Shown: positions 8,794 through 17,147 of the stretch, in pieces
Layout: each line of letters begins with the position of its first letter
How positions within the stretch are numbered: position 1 is the stretch's first letter
NCBI RefSeq assembly: GCF_004404055.1
Contig: NZ_SOHK01000005.1
Location: forward strand, 248,001 to 312,000
Direction of reading: 5' to 3'
DNA from: Cryobacterium ruanii
GTDB lineage: Bacteria > Actinomycetota > Actinomycetes > Actinomycetales > Microbacteriaceae
Length of the DNA: 64,000 nucleotides
Translations under genes and position numbers: made by a program
Notes under the pieces: model-generated
Seen by the model: only the letters and a program-made list of their open reading frames with translations
Databases searched by the model: none
Told to the model about the DNA's origin: nothing

Positions 8794-10026
8794 ATGAGTG
8801 CACCAGTGGGCAATGCGAGCGCTCCCGCCGCACACTCCATCGCGATTGTAGGCAGCGGTCCGGCGGGCTGCTACGTCGCGCATTTCTTACGCAAACGCTG
8901 GCCCACCTGCGAAATTGTGATTTTCGAACGGCTGGAACTGCCCTACGGGCTCGTGCGGTACGGAGTGGCACCGGACCACGTCGGCACGAAGGCTGTGGCA
9001 CGGCAGTTCGACCGTCTCTTTGAACAGGGCGGCGTGCGCTTTGTCGGTGGCTTCGAGATCGGCGCTCAGTTTAGCGTTGACCAGTTGCGCGCAGCATTCA
9101 CCGTCGTCGTGCTCGCGACCGGTCTCTCGGCGGATCGGGCCCTCGACATTCCCGGCCCGGCGGCGAACGGGCCTTCGGTAAATACCGCCCTGGCCGGAAT
9201 CTACGGTTCGGGGCGGCTCACTCGACTGATCAACGGCCACCCCGACGAGAACGTCGAGGGTATTGTGATCGGCACGAGAGTGGCGATCATCGGGCAGGGC
9301 AACGTTGCGATCGACCTGGTGCGCATGCTCCTGATGTCGGCGGATGAGTTGCGCGGTCACGGGGTGGCTCAGGACGTCGTCGACGCCTTGGCGGCCGATC
9401 CGGTGTGCCACATCGATGTCGTCGGTCGATCCTGCCTGAACCGGGCAAAATTCGATTCCGCCATGATTCGCGAGTTGGCCAAGATTCCCGACGTGCGCTT
9501 TATGGTCGACCCGGATGAACTGCCTGAAGCGGATTCGGATTCGGATTCGGGGGACGCCGGCAAACGGGAGGCCGTAGTCAGCCTCATCAAAGCTGACTCT
9601 TACTCTGATTCCGGCCGCACCGTACGATTTCACTTCGGCTGGGTGCCGGAAGGAATCGACGGCACCGACTCGGTTGAGGGCGTGTTGCTCCGCAGCACGG
9701 ACGGGAGCCGACCGAGCGTGCGGCTAACGGCGAACTCCGTGCTCACGGCCATCGGCTTTCTCGAATCAGTGGATGCTCCGCTGCGCCGCCACCTGTACGA
9801 ATCCGTCGATACCGACCTCGAAATCGGGCGGCTGGCAGCCGGACTGTACTGCGTCGGCTGGCTCCGTCGCGGGCCGCAGGGCACGATCCCCGCAAACCGT
9901 ACCGACGCGAAGATGGTCGCCGACGCCATCGGTGGCGCCGCCGACGCCGGCGAATTTCCCTCAGGTAAGCCCGGATTCGCTGGACTGCCCGTATTGACCT
10001 CCACCTCGAGAATGGAACGTTCATGA
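8794..10026 (+). CDS. FprA/adrenodoxin reductase-type FAD-NADP reductase
   Basis: The protein has 410 residues with an FAD dinucleotide fold (GSGPAGCYVA near residues 20-29), the family motif PYGLVRYGVAPDH, a second nucleotide fold (IIGQGNVAIDLVRML) and the C-terminal GWLRRGPQGTIPANRTDAK. This class passes electrons from NADPH to ferredoxins or flavodoxins that serve P450s. The flavodoxin gene overlaps its 3' end by 4 bp, so the two are translationally coupled and probably partners. An unusual acidic insert (DSDSDSGD) at residues 247-254 comes from three tandem GATTCG hexamers. Typical family members are 420-460 residues long. Confidence 0.92.
   Translation: MSAPVGNASAPAAHSIAIVGSGPAGCYVAHFLRKRWPTCEIVIFERLELPYGLVRYGVAPDHVGTKAVARQFDRLFEQGGVRFVGGFEIGAQFSVDQLRAAFTVVVLATGLSADRALDIPGPAANGPSVNTALAGIYGSGRLTRLINGHPDENVEGIVIGTRVAIIGQGNVAIDLVRMLLMSADELRGHGVAQDVVDALAADPVCHIDVVGRSCLNRAKFDSAMIRELAKIPDVRFMVDPDELPEADSDSDSGDAGKREAVVSLIKADSYSDSGRTVRFHFGWVPEGIDGTDSVEGVLLRSTDGSRPSVRLTANSVLTAIGFLESVDAPLRRHLYESVDTDLEIGRLAAGLYCVGWLRRGPQGTIPANRTDAKMVADAIGGAADAGEFPSGKPGFAGLPVLTSTSRMERS
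9532..9549 (+). repeat. Hexamer repeat (GATTCG x3) inside the reductase gene
   Basis: Three perfect GATTCG units encode alternating Asp-Ser in a probable surface loop. Units of six bases keep the reading frame when gained or lost. Confidence 0.8.
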
Positions 10027-10466
10027 GCACAACCGTCATCCTCTACGGAACCGAATCCGGCAATGCCGAATTGGTCGCCGAGGACCTGGCTGCCGAGCTG
10101 GAGGGAGACCGGGAGGTTTCCGTCTACGACATGTCAGATTTCGACGTCGCCGACTTCAGTACCGACGACTTCTACCTCGTCGTCTGCTCTACGCACGGCG
10201 ACGGGGAACTCCCCGGTGGCGCCAAGCCCCTCTTCGAGGCGCTCAACAGGGAGCACCCGGACCTGTCGGGCATCCGTTATGCCATGTTCGGGCTCGGCAA
10301 CAGCACCTACGAGACCTACAGCCAGGGCAGCGAGATCATCGACTGTCGATTTACCGCACTCGGGGCCGAGCGGGTGGGCGTCTATGGCCGTCACGACGCT
10401 TGTGATGGATCGCTCCCGAACGACGGCGCGGTTGAATGGGCTCGCGGTCTTCTCGCGCTGGTCTAG
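10023..10466 (+). CDS. Flavodoxin (cindoxin-like FMN electron carrier)
   Basis: The protein has 147 residues. The FMN phosphate loop is YGTESGNAE (residues 8-16), and STHGDGELPGGA (56-67) and FGLGNSTYETYSQG (89-102) form the isoalloxazine loops. The pattern resembles the FMN domains of P450 reductases and cindoxin, the flavodoxin that feeds P450cin. It is coupled to the reductase by a 4-bp overlap and ends shortly before a convergent LacI gene. It probably accepts electrons from the reductase and passes them to the P450 encoded at 4599-6008. No ferredoxin gene is visible nearby. Confidence 0.93.
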   Translation: MSTTVILYGTESGNAELVAEDLAAELEGDREVSVYDMSDFDVADFSTDDFYLVVCSTHGDGELPGGAKPLFEALNREHPDLSGIRYAMFGLGNSTYETYSQGSEIIDCRFTALGAERVGVYGRHDACDGSLPNDGAVEWARGLLALV

Positions 10467-10496
10467 GTGCGCTGGCCGGGTCCGTTGGGCAACTGA

Positions 10497-11531
10497 CTAC
10501 CGCGAGGGAACAGCTGTGCTGCCGCGAACGACCAGCCGGGCGCTCGTGAAAACCTCGGTGCCCATCGACCCACTGTCGGTGATCCGGCCGATGGCCGCGC
10601 CCATAGCAGCCTCGCCGACCTCTTTGGGGTCCTGACGCACCGTCGTGAGGTTCATGAACGACAAGCGCGCGACGCGACTATCATCGAAACCGGTGATCGA
10701 GACATCCGCTGGAATTCGAACCCCCGCGGCCGTGAGGGTGTGGCTGAGGCCGAGGGCGGCCTGATCGTTACTGCAGACGATGGCGGTCGGGAGTATCGCG
10801 CGGGCAAGTAGGATGCGCGCAGCGGTCGCCCCGCATTCTTCGGTGTAATCTCCCCGAACTTCGAGAATCTGCTCGGTGAGGGCGAGCCGCTGCACAGCCG
10901 AACGATAGCCGGAAAGCCGCAAGGCGCCATCCAGCATGTCCATGCCGTGTACGTAGACGACGTCAGTATGGCCGAGGCCGGCCAGGTGTACCACGACGGA
11001 TTCGATTCCGCTATCGCCCTGCGAGCGAACGAAGTCGAATTCACTGTCGGGGATGCCCCGGCCGATGACGACAATGGGAATCTGCCCGGCAACGCGACGC
11101 AGCAACTCCGGTGACGATCTTGGAGCGATCAGGATGAGCGCTTCGCATCGATGGCCGACGATCTCGGTGATCGCCTCGCTTTCTTCCCTGCTCGGTGTCA
11201 GCGCGCTGACCACGAGCCGATAGCCGGATTCATGGGCGACAGCATAGAGCCACTCGATGATTTCGACCGGGGCCGAGTGGGCGGGATCGAAGATGACCCC
11301 GATGTATTTGGTCGAACCGGCGCGCAAGGCGCGGGCCGCCGTGTTCGGGCTGTAGCCCAGAACGCGAGCGGCCTCCAAAATCTTCTCGCGGGTATCGGCG
11401 CCGACACCCGCAGCATTCCGAAACACGAGCCCCACGAGCTGGCGAGACACGCCGACCCGTTCAGCGACATCGGCCATCGTCGGGGGTCGCGTGCCTTCGC
11501 GCGGCGATGTTGCGGATGACGTGTCGATCAT
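10497..11531 (-). CDS. LacI-family transcriptional regulator
   Basis: The protein has 344 residues. Its N-terminal helix-turn-helix (MADVAERVGVSRQLVGLVFRN) and hinge (SPNTAARALRAGSTKYIGVIF) are classical, followed by a periplasmic-binding-protein-like effector domain. I chose ATG at 11531 because GAAGGGA lies 7 bp upstream; an extension to 11771 would run through the divergent promoter region. The gene points away from the sugar-importer operon at 11809 and converges on the flavodoxin gene. By location it probably controls the importer and perhaps its own promoter in response to a sugar or polyol. Confidence 0.9.
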   Translation of the reverse strand: MIDTSSATSPREGTRPPTMADVAERVGVSRQLVGLVFRNAAGVGADTREKILEAARVLGYSPNTAARALRAGSTKYIGVIFDPAHSAPVEIIEWLYAVAHESGYRLVVSALTPSREESEAITEIVGHRCEALILIAPRSSPELLRRVAGQIPIVVIGRGIPDSEFDFVRSQGDSGIESVVVHLAGLGHTDVVYVHGMDMLDGALRLSGYRSAVQRLALTEQILEVRGDYTEECGATAARILLARAILPTAIVCSNDQAALGLSHTLTAAGVRIPADVSITGFDDSRVARLSFMNLTTVRQDPKEVGEAAMGAAIGRITDSGSMGTEVFTSARLVVRGSTAVPSR

Positions 11532-11808
11532 GGTGGGTCCCTTCGGAGCAAATTTCATCGTATCGCCGTAGTCGTCTTGCGGAGTTTCCGCCCACTCCAC
11601 CGTCCCGTTTGTCACCGTTTGATAACGGATGACCAACTCGGTAAATTCAGGACTTGTGCTGCTCGAGTTAATTACGTAAGAATGTCCTAACAAAGAATCT
11701 GTCGTCATCCGGTCCCCCGCTATCGCCAGTTTTTTGCAGTGCAGCTGCCCTTCACCCCGGCAGGACAGCACAAATCACACTCCGTTCTTTTGAAAGGGAC
11801 ACAACGAC
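11532..11808. promoter_or_regulatory. Divergent promoter region between LacI gene and importer
   Basis: This 277-bp stretch separates the LacI start from the binding-protein start. It contains the 8-bp palindrome TTACGTAA at 11672-11679, set between the inverted 5-mers AGGAC (11649-11653) and GTCCT (11684-11688). These are candidate operator elements, but none matches a known LacI-family consensus closely. A GAAAGGG ribosome site precedes 11809. Confidence 0.4.
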
Positions 11809-12855
11809 GTGAAACTCACTCTCTCCACCAAACGCGGCCTCGTCGCCGTGGCTGTCGCGAGCACGGCCATGCTCGGCCTGGCCGCCTGCACCGGAACCGA
11901 GACGACCTCGGTTTCCTCCAGTGCTTCCGGTCTTGAGTCGGGCTTTGGCGCCCGCGCCGAGAACCGCGAGGCCTACTTCATCACCTACTACAACCCGGCA
12001 TCGGACGCCTTCTGGGCTCAGATTCTCGCCGGCGCAGAGGATGCTGCCAAGCTGGGTAACCTCAGCCTCACCCACCAGACCGCTGACGCCGACCCGGCAA
12101 CAATGGTGACCCTGGTCCAGACCGCAATCGCCACAAACCCGGCCGTGATCTTCATGCCGTTCAACGAGGGTGAAGCCTGGGTCGACGTCGCCTGCCAGGC
12201 TCACGATGCAGGCATCACCGTTATCTCCTATAACGTTCCTGCCCCCGACACTGCTGGCGAGTGCGTCTCCGGATTCGTCGGCCAGGACTTCTACGAGGTC
12301 GGCGGTATCGTCGGCCAGGCGCTCCTCGACTCCGGCAAGGTTGAGCCCGGCGACAAGGTGCTCATCACGGCAGAAGAGCCCGACCAGCCCTATGCGCTCC
12401 AGCGCGGTGGCGGAGCCTTCGATGTGCTCGACCAGGCTGGCATCGGAGTCCTTCCGCAGGACCAGTGGCTCCGAGTGGGCGGCGACGATGCCGGCGCGCT
12501 CGACGCACTGACTTCGTGGCTCGTCGCCAACCCCGACGTCAAGGCTGTCATCCCCGTCGGTGGCACACCGCACCGCAACCTGCCCGCCGCTCTCGAGGCC
12601 GCTGGCCTCAGTGACGTTGCGATCATCGGTTTCGACACGGCTCCCCAGATCGTGCAAGGGCTGAAGGACGGCGTCATTCTCGCCACCGCAGACCAGCAAG
12701 GCTACGTTCAGGGCTTCCAGTCCACCATGCAGGGTGTGCTTTCACTGGACTTCGGTTTCTCGCCGGCGAACATCAACTCCGGCGGTCTCGGTCTGATCAC
12801 CGAGGAAACCGTCGCCAACATTGAAGCGAAGGACCTCCAAGGCATTCGCTGGTAG
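11809..12855 (+). CDS. Sugar ABC transporter substrate-binding lipoprotein
   Basis: The protein has 348 residues. A short charged N-terminus and hydrophobic stretch end in the lipobox LGLAAC, so Cys27 would be lipid-anchored outside the membrane. The rest is a ribose-type periplasmic binding protein (YYNPASDAFWAQILAGAEDAA at the start of lobe 1, later GFDTAPQIVQGLKDG). It is the first gene of a binding protein-permease-ATPase operon. A strong hairpin follows it before the permease. The ligand is unknown; neighbouring inositol and polyol genes suggest a cyclitol or sugar. Confidence 0.93.
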   Translation: MKLTLSTKRGLVAVAVASTAMLGLAACTGTETTSVSSSASGLESGFGARAENREAYFITYYNPASDAFWAQILAGAEDAAKLGNLSLTHQTADADPATMVTLVQTAIATNPAVIFMPFNEGEAWVDVACQAHDAGITVISYNVPAPDTAGECVSGFVGQDFYEVGGIVGQALLDSGKVEPGDKVLITAEEPDQPYALQRGGGAFDVLDQAGIGVLPQDQWLRVGGDDAGALDALTSWLVANPDVKAVIPVGGTPHRNLPAALEAAGLSDVAIIGFDTAPQIVQGLKDGVILATADQQGYVQGFQSTMQGVLSLDFGFSPANINSGGLGLITEETVANIEAKDLQGIRW

Positions 12856-12892
12856 CTGGCTGCTGCTGCACGGTTGTTGTTCACCTCGGTGA

Positions 12893-12927
12893 CCGGGGCC
12901 GATCGTCTCCTCGATGATTGGCCCCGG
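12893..12927 (+). terminator. Intra-operon hairpin after the binding-protein gene
   Basis: Arms 12893-12907 and 12913-12927 pair over 15 positions, including two G-U pairs, around a 5-nt loop (TCCTC). No T-run follows. Such hairpins after binding-protein genes commonly stabilise the upstream mRNA or cause partial termination, so the binding protein is made in excess over the membrane parts. Confidence 0.65.
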
Positions 12928-12988
12928 CCCACTCCTCACTTAGAAAGTCCCCGGCACCTTCATCTCAAGTGCTCAAAGGAAAGAAGCC

Positions 12989-14083
12989 ATGTCAGACACC
13001 CCCCCCGGCCGTAGAGGCCCCATCCTCGAAGTGCCGCTTCCGACCGAAGCGATCTCGGTCAGGCGCAAACCGGCCGGTGAGCCCGAATCGTTCTTCGGCC
13101 GAATGAACTACAACCTGCAGTTCATTCGCGGTCGCGGCGCTCTCGAGATCAGCATCGTTCTGGTCGTGCTGCTCGCCGGCTACGTCATCGCGAGCCTGAT
13201 CTCGCCTACCGGCTTCGCCTTTCTCAACCCCAACAACCTGTCGGGCGTGATCTCGCAGAGTGTGCCGGTGCTGGCAATCCTGGGTCTCGCCGCCGGCATC
13301 CTGATGATTTCCGGGGAGTTCGATCTCTCCCTCGGTGCGAATATCACCCTCAGCGCCATCGTGTTCATCAAGACTTCGGAAGCTGCCGGATTGTGGCTCG
13401 GCATCGCCGCCGGTATCGGCACCGGTGTCGCCGTCGCGCTCATCAACGGCATCATCGTCGTCTACACCAAGATCCCCTCCTTCATCGCCACCCTGGGCAT
13501 GAGCTTTTTCTGGATGGGGGCGGGCATTTTCATCAACGGCACGTCACCCGCCGCGCTGACCACATCGCGCGAGGGCACCATGGAGTACCTGTTCGCGCAC
13601 AACTTCGGTTCGTTCCGGTCCCAGCTGGTGTGGCTGCTCATCATCGGTGTTCTGGCCTGGTTCTTCATGCACCGGCACAAACTCGGCAACCACATCTTCG
13701 CCGTCGGCGGTAACCCTGCCGCAGCCGAGGCCATCTCCATCAAGACCAAGCGCGTCAAGCTCATGTCCTTCGCCATCTTCGGCGGGCTGGTCGGGTTCGC
13801 AGCCATCCTGATTGCGGTGCGTACCTCGTCCATCCAGCCCGGGGGCACAGCGACCGAGGACTTCACGCTCTTCGCAATCGCCGCCGCTGTCGTCGGTGGC
13901 ACCTCCCTGACGGGCGGTCGCGGCAGCGTCATCGGGATCATCGTCGGCGCTGCGTTGATCGAGCTCATCCGCAACGGATTGCTGCTGGCCAAAGCACCCG
14001 GCTTCTACATCACCCTGTTCGTCGGCGTCACCATCGTTATCGCGGCGATCTTCAACAAGCTCATGGAAGGGAAAGCGCGATGA
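12989..14083 (+). CDS. Ribose-type ABC transporter permease
   Basis: The 364-residue membrane protein of the RbsC/XylH class has about eight to ten hydrophobic helices. It contains the characteristic GEFDLSLGANITLSA and the cytoplasmic coupling loop VVGGTSLTGGRGSVIGIIVGA. The N-terminal 50 residues are polar. It overlaps the ATPase gene by 4 bp (ATGA), showing coupled translation. It forms the channel of the first importer and pairs with the binding protein at 11809 and the ATPase at 14080. Confidence 0.92.
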   Translation: MSDTPPGRRGPILEVPLPTEAISVRRKPAGEPESFFGRMNYNLQFIRGRGALEISIVLVVLLAGYVIASLISPTGFAFLNPNNLSGVISQSVPVLAILGLAAGILMISGEFDLSLGANITLSAIVFIKTSEAAGLWLGIAAGIGTGVAVALINGIIVVYTKIPSFIATLGMSFFWMGAGIFINGTSPAALTTSREGTMEYLFAHNFGSFRSQLVWLLIIGVLAWFFMHRHKLGNHIFAVGGNPAAAEAISIKTKRVKLMSFAIFGGLVGFAAILIAVRTSSIQPGGTATEDFTLFAIAAAVVGGTSLTGGRGSVIGIIVGAALIELIRNGLLLAKAPGFYITLFVGVTIVIAAIFNKLMEGKAR

Positions 14084-14850
14084 GCGAGGCACTGCTTCGA
14101 ATCGAAGGCGTATCCAAGAAATACGGCCCGAACACCGTCCTCAACGACGTGTCGTTTGAAATCGGTGAGGGCGAGGTCGTCGGCCTTCTCGGCGACAACG
14201 GTGCCGGAAAATCCACCCTGGTCAAGATCATGTCTGGTGTGGTGGATTCGACCGCCGGCGACTTCTACTGGGACGGCCAGAAGATCGACAAGATGAACCG
14301 AAACGTCACTGAACGGTTGGGCGTTGAAACCATCTTCCAGGATTCCGCTCTCGTGCCCCAGATGACGATCACCCGCAATATCTTCATGGGCCGTGAGGTC
14401 ACCAACCGGTTCGGCTTCATGAAGATGAAGGAAATGGATGCCGTCGCGGCCGATGTTCTCGACAGCGTCGTGACCATTGAGGGAATCAAGAGCCCGAAGC
14501 AACTCGTGAGTTCGCTATCGGGTGGGCAGGCCCAGGCCGTAGCCATCGCTCGCGCGGTGCACTTCAAGCGCAGCCTGCTCATTCTGGACGAGCCGACGTC
14601 GGCGCTGGCGGTGCGTGCCACCGAGGCTCTGCTTGGTTACCTCACGCAGTTGAAGGGCGAGGGAGTGAGCTCCGTGCTCGTCACCCACAACCTGCACCAC
14701 GCCTTCCAGGTCTGCGACCGTCACATCGTGATGAATCACGGAAAAAAGATCATGGATGCCCGCCGCGAAGACACGAGCGTCGAGGAACTGACCGCTGCCG
14801 TCGTCGAGGGCGCCGTCGGTCTGGCGCGATTCCGTGCGGGAACTTTCTAA
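14080..14850 (+). CDS. ABC transporter ATPase, single-domain sugar type
   Basis: The protein has 256 residues with one nucleotide-binding domain: Walker [10 protein letters not shown] (38-46), Q-loop in IFQDSALVPQ, signature LSGGQAQAVAIARA, Walker [12 protein letters not shown] and the switch His in VTHNLHH. Many ribose importers use a double-length RbsA; this one has a single domain and would act as a homodimer. Overlap with the permease gene confirms the pairing. It resembles the second importer's ATPase at 19141. Confidence 0.93.
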   Translation: MSEALLRIEGVSKKYGPNTVLNDVSFEIGEGEVVGLLGDNGAGKSTLVKIMSGVVDSTAGDFYWDGQKIDKMNRNVTERLGVETIFQDSALVPQMTITRNIFMGREVTNRFGFMKMKEMDAVAADVLDSVVTIEGIKSPKQLVSSLSGGQAQAVAIARAVHFKRSLLILDEPTSALAVRATEALLGYLTQLKGEGVSSVLVTHNLHHAFQVCDRHIVMNHGKKIMDARREDTSVEELTAAVVEGAVGLARFRAGTF

Positions 14851-14959
14851 CGGACTCACTTGAATGCGGCCCCTGCGGAGACGTCGGGGCCGCAATCGAT
14901 TTTGCGGCACAAAAATTCGAACGCTCTCCGGCACTTCCAAATACATCTTGGAGAAAAAC

Positions 14960-15970
14960 TTGAAACTCGGCGTCTACACAGCCATCCTGCACGATCGCGA
15001 CCTGCCGGCGGCGCTCGATGCCCTGGTCGAACTGGGCCTGAACGGTGCCGAGATAAACTCCGGCGGATTCCTTCCGCCGCGGCATCTGCCGATCGACGCC
15101 GTCATGGCCAGTGAGAGCGCCAGGGACGATTACCTTGGGCTGTTCGACGAACGCGGCATCAAGCTCACCGCGTTGAACTGCAACGGCAACCCGTTGCACC
15201 CGGATCCCGAGGTTGGCCTGATTCAGGGGCAGGACGTCTTCACCTCAATCGCCGTCGCACAGCGACTCGGGGTGAAACGTGTTATCACAATGTCGGGGCT
15301 GCCCGCCGCCCACGCCGGGGGACTGCGCCCTTCGTGGGCGGTGAACCCGTGGAACAGCGTCGACATGGACACGCTCGACTACCAGTGGCAGGAAGTCGTG
15401 ATTCCGTATTGGCGCCGCGTAAACGAGTTCGCCGCGGCGCACGACGTCAAGGTGGCCATTGAAATGCACCCGCAGAATGTCGTCTTCAATCCCTCCACGC
15501 TGGTGCGCCTGGTCGACGCCATCGATGCGACCCACGTGGGGGCCGAAATGGACCCGTCACACTTGTTCTGGCAACAGATCGATCCGATCAAAGCCATGGA
15601 ATACCTCGGTGAGCTCGTCTACTGCGCTGCCGCCAAAGACATCCGAATCAACGAGGCCGTCGCGATCCACGGCGTGCTCGACGACCGGTTCCGTCGGGTA
15701 CCCGCAGCGGAGCATCCGCTGTCTCTCGGCGGTAAATACACGCTGTGCGAGTGGCCGCAGGACTCAGCCTGGGATTTCGTGGCCGTCGGCCTGGGTCACG
15801 ACCAGGATTTTTGGAATCGATTCGTCGCGACGCTCGATCGGATCGCTCCCGAAGCCGACCTGGCCATCGAACACGAAGATGCGTCCCTGGGCCGGCTCGA
15901 GGGGCTGCGGGTCGCGGTCGACACGCTCAGCATCGCCCTCGCCGCCGCGGAGCATCCGTTCAGAGGGTGA
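14960..15970 (+). CDS. Xylose isomerase-like TIM-barrel epimerase/isomerase
   Basis: The protein has 336 residues. The likely start is TTG at 14960, because GGAG lies 6 bp before it and the homologous-looking sequence begins KLGVYTAILHDRDL; the longer frame from 14864 adds a basic, non-conserved tail. Metal-binding candidates are the Glu in EINSGGF, the Glu/His in IEMHPQNV and the Asp/His in EMDPSHLFWQ. It follows the first importer by 109 bp and probably interconverts the imported polyol or its keto form. It converges on the next gene with an 11-bp overlap. The substrate is unknown. Confidence 0.75.
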   Translation: MKLGVYTAILHDRDLPAALDALVELGLNGAEINSGGFLPPRHLPIDAVMASESARDDYLGLFDERGIKLTALNCNGNPLHPDPEVGLIQGQDVFTSIAVAQRLGVKRVITMSGLPAAHAGGLRPSWAVNPWNSVDMDTLDYQWQEVVIPYWRRVNEFAAAHDVKVAIEMHPQNVVFNPSTLVRLVDAIDATHVGAEMDPSHLFWQQIDPIKAMEYLGELVYCAAAKDIRINEAVAIHGVLDDRFRRVPAAEHPLSLGGKYTLCEWPQDSAWDFVAVGLGHDQDFWNRFVATLDRIAPEADLAIEHEDASLGRLEGLRVAVDTLSIALAAAEHPFRG

Positions 15971-16982
15971 TGATGCAGTTTCGCTCGGCGCTGAGGAACG
16001 CCGCGTCCAGGACCTCCAGCGTGCGAACGCCTTCACTGGCTGGCACAGGTTCGGGACCGTCGCCTCGGGCGGCCCGCGCGAAATCCCTGTAGAAGTCGGC
16101 GTAATTGCCTTGTTGGGACGGAATCGTCCTGGTCTCGTTCGCGGTAGCGAGGGTGCCCCAATATTCGCGGGCATCAATTCCCCACGTTTCGGGCGAGTCG
16201 GCGGGACGGTGGCCGGCGAAGAGAGCCTGTGCCTGCACATCCGTTCCCGATGACACGTAGCTGCCCTCGCTCCCGTAGGCCCGAAACTCTCGCGTCGTTA
16301 CGTGATTGAGCTTGCTCGACGAGACCGTTGACGTTACTCCGGATGAGTGCGTGAGTGTCACGACGAAGCCGCAGTCGGTGACGTCGCCGAATCGGTCGGT
16401 CAGATCCAGGGCTGCGTGGACGTGCGTGGCGGGGCCTAGCAGCCATAACATCTGGTCGATCAGGTGGCTGCCGACGTCTCGAAGTAGGCCCCCGGTGGGA
16501 CCGGTCTCCATGGTGGCCGGATCGTCCAGGTCCATCAGTGAATGCACGCGCCAGACCTCACCGAGTCGACCCGAGGCGAGGACAGATGCGAGGGTGAGGA
16601 TATCGGAGTCGCGGCGGCGGTTGTGGTACACGTTTAGCATGACACCGGCGCGTTCGGCGGCCTTGGCTAGTTCGCGCCCGCCGACCGCGTTCGGCGCGAA
16701 CGGTTTGTCGGCGACGATGCTCACGCCGGCTTCGATCGCTTCCAGAACCAGGGCGCGGCGGGTTGTCGGCGGCGTTGTAATGGTCACGGCGTCAACTCCA
16801 GCCGCAAGCATGGCGGTGAGACTGGGGAAGATTGGTACGCCGGGCAGGTCCGATTCGACTGCGGCACGGGTGGCGGCCGACCGGGCAACGACGCCGACGA
16901 GGTCGACGCCCTCTGCGGCCTGAATGAAGGGCGCGTGAAAGTGTTTTCCGCCCGTGCCATATCCGACGATTCCGATGCGCAT
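15960..16982 (-). CDS. Gfo/Idh/MocA-family oxidoreductase
   Basis: The 340-residue NAD(P)-dependent dehydrogenase begins IGIVGYGTGGKHFH, a Rossmann motif. It has the catalytic-region lysine motif DKPFAPN and GGLLRDVGSHLIDQMLWLLG, where the family's His/Asp lie. It is a more distant relative of the IolG-like protein at 1542 and probably acts on another inositol isomer or sugar. It is transcribed from the same intergenic region as the second importer, where a 14-bp palindrome lies, and its 3' end overlaps the TIM-barrel gene head-on by 11 bp. Confidence 0.85.
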   Translation of the reverse strand: MRIGIVGYGTGGKHFHAPFIQAAEGVDLVGVVARSAATRAAVESDLPGVPIFPSLTAMLAAGVDAVTITTPPTTRRALVLEAIEAGVSIVADKPFAPNAVGGRELAKAAERAGVMLNVYHNRRRDSDILTLASVLASGRLGEVWRVHSLMDLDDPATMETGPTGGLLRDVGSHLIDQMLWLLGPATHVHAALDLTDRFGDVTDCGFVVTLTHSSGVTSTVSSSKLNHVTTREFRAYGSEGSYVSSGTDVQAQALFAGHRPADSPETWGIDAREYWGTLATANETRTIPSQQGNYADFYRDFARAARGDGPEPVPASEGVRTLEVLDAAFLSAERNCIITL

Positions 16983-17030
16983 GGTGGATCCTGTTCTGTT
17001 GCTATTTTCTCAGCAGTGAGGACTAAGCAA

Positions 17031-17044
17031 ATTGTTATAACAAT
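17031..17044. promoter_or_regulatory. GntR-type operator palindrome, copy 1
   Basis: ATTGTTATAACAAT is a perfect 14-bp palindrome between the divergent dehydrogenase (start 16982) and importer (start 17148). The same pattern, with C/G in place of T/A at the two inner positions, lies before the GntR gene at 20806-20819. The AT-rich TATAAC text suggests it overlaps a promoter -10 element, as expected for a repressor site. Confidence 0.75.
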
Positions 17045-17147
17045 ATAACATGGCTCCCATGCGGATCCATCTCGAGTCTGTGATGTGGATCGCGTACGGT
17101 ATTTTCACGCTCGACAGTCCACAATGGATGCAACGAAGGTTGCTGAT

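Noticed and set aside
11649..11688. AGGAC...GTCCT pair as a firm LacI operator
   Set aside because: The arms are too short and too far apart to be convincing; it is kept only as a low-confidence regulatory region.
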